A stretch of DNA of 5,681 nucleotides. It comes from Bacteroidales bacterium. GTDB lineage: Bacteria > Bacteroidota > Bacteroidia > Bacteroidales > Marinilabiliaceae. Positions 4,802-5,681 of the stretch are shown piece by piece. The stretch covers positions 1-5,681 of the forward strand of contig SFOL01000105.1 of assembly GCA_004552385.1 (NCBI GenBank), read 5' to 3'. Every line of letters begins with the position of its first letter. Within the stretch, counting starts at the first letter, position 1. The notes under the pieces were generated by a model, which saw nothing but the letters and a program-made list of their open reading frames with translations, searched no databases and had not been told where the DNA came from. The position numbers and the translations under genes were made by a program.

Positions 4802-5681
4802 ATGAAATTACACCAGATGACCATAAAGGACATTGCCAAGATTCTCAACATTTCGGCAAGCACAGTGAGCCGCGCGCTCAAGGACCATCCGGACATAAGC
4901 GAGGAGACCAAAGCGGCCGTAAGACGCGTGGCGAAAAGCGTAAACTACCGCCCTAACGCATTGGCTCTCAGCCTGCGTAAAGCTAAGACTAACATAATAG
5001 GCGTGGTGGTCCCCGAGATGACCCACCACTTCTTCTCATCAGTGCTTAGCGGAATGGATGAAACCGCATTCGGACGAGGTTACACAACCATGATATGCCA
5101 GAGCGGCGAGAGAGCCGACAGAGAAAACGCCTCGCTGCAAAGCTTGATAGACAGCCGCGTGGACGGCATATTGCTAAGCGTGAGCAAGTCGACTACCGAC
5201 AACACCTTCATAAATCAGATAATAACGGACGGGATACCGCTGGTGATGTATGACAGGACACTCGACGGAGTGGACGTGAGCAGGGTGACGACCGATGATT
5301 ACAACGGAGCGTACAAGGCTGTAAAACTGATGACGGGACACGGACGGAGGCGCATAGCGCTGCTATGTGGCGACTCGGGTCTTATCGTGTCCGACCACAG
5401 GAGACAAGGATATGAAACCGCACTGCGCGATGCGGGAATTGAGTTGAACAATGACCTGATTATAGACGCTGACACGCCAGAGAAGTTGAGAGCAAACATA
5501 GGTAGGCTGAACGACATAGCGGGCGAGATTGACGGTCTTTTTGCCATAAATGACGACACGGCCGTGGCGGCCATGAAGGCATTGAAACAGGCAGGGAGAC
5601 GGATTCCTCAAGACGTTGAAATCATAGGATTCGGAGACGACCCCATAGCCGCCATAGTGGAGCCGAGCCTGACAAGCGTGG
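4802..5681 (+). CDS. LacI/GalR-family transcriptional regulator, 3' end outside window
   Basis: The frame opens at the ATG at 4802 and stays open to the right edge, giving 293 residues of a family that is usually about 335-345 long, so roughly 45-50 residues are missing. The N terminus is a LacI helix-turn-helix, MTIKDIAKILNISASTVSRALKDHPDIS (6-33). The hinge helix region is NYRPNALALSLRKAKTNIIGVVVPE (48-72). The periplasmic-binding-protein-like effector domain begins at about 64 and includes HHFFSSVLSGMDETA (75-89), SRVDGILLSVS (118-128), YDR (150-152), AINDDTA (248-254) and IIGFGDDPIA (274-283). Such proteins bind operator DNA as dimers and respond to small ligands, mostly sugars; the ligand here is unknown. 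An alternative start at 4817 (M6) would trim five residues. It has its own promoter region and is separated from the dehydrogenase by a strong terminator, so it is probably not part of that operon. It may control itself or genes further to the right. Confidence 0.93.
   Translation, partial: MKLHQMTIKDIAKILNISASTVSRALKDHPDISEETKAAVRRVAKSVNYRPNALALSLRKAKTNIIGVVVPEMTHHFFSSVLSGMDETAFGRGYTTMICQSGERADRENASLQSLIDSRVDGILLSVSKSTTDNTFINQIITDGIPLVMYDRTLDGVDVSRVTTDDYNGAYKAVKLMTGHGRRRIALLCGDSGLIVSDHRRQGYETALRDAGIELNNDLIIDADTPEKLRANIGRLNDIAGEIDGLFAINDDTAVAAMKALKQAGRRIPQDVEIIGFGDDPIAAIVEPSLTSV

Noticed and set aside
1..5681. CRISPR array, insertion sequence, tRNA, rRNA or attachment site
   Set aside because: I saw no regularly spaced repeats, transposase coding, terminal repeats or RNA-gene signatures on either strand.

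Overview
This 5.7 kb window looks like a chromosomal segment from a fairly GC-rich member of the Bacteroidales (a gut- or oral-type Bacteroidota). Four things suggest this. The protein sequences closely resemble family members remembered from Bacteroides, Porphyromonas and Muribaculaceae. The genes lack Shine-Dalgarno sequences and sit behind short A/T-rich leaders. The promoter-like boxes resemble the Bacteroidota TTTG / TAnnTTTG type. The acyl-CoA dehydrogenase is the long form linked to an etfB-etfA pair. No database search was possible, so the taxonomic call is inference.

Layout, all on the + strand. (1) Bases 1-608 hold the C-terminal 201 residues of an oligosaccharide-flippase-like membrane protein whose start lies outside the window, probably the end of a surface-polysaccharide locus. 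(2) Bases 609-737 are non-coding and carry a perfect 12-bp inverted repeat that looks like a terminator, overlapped by a candidate promoter. (3) Bases 738-4582 hold the three-gene set etfB, etfA and a long acyl-CoA dehydrogenase. The two spacers of roughly 105-115 nt each contain a strong GC-rich stem-loop without a T-tract. (4) A textbook intrinsic terminator closes the set at 4617-4660. (5) After an A/T-rich promoter region, a LacI/GalR-family regulator starts at 4802 and runs off the right end.

The central genes form one functional unit. The dehydrogenase oxidises, or in reverse reduces, an acyl-CoA/enoyl-CoA pair. EtfB-EtfA carries the electrons between it and another redox partner. The motifs in both ETF subunits resemble the prokaryotic NADH-linked, possibly electron-bifurcating, ETFs more than the mitochondrial type. 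The acyl-CoA substrate cannot be read from the sequence, and no crotonase, thiolase or hydroxyacyl-CoA dehydrogenase lies in the window.

I see no mobile element, CRISPR array, tRNA or rRNA. The gene content is ordinary Bacteroidales metabolism and I do not find a new system. The most specific oddities are the paired replacement of the two residues that form the known inter-domain salt bridge of human ETF, the changed docking-loop leucine in EtfB, and the structured spacers inside the operon.
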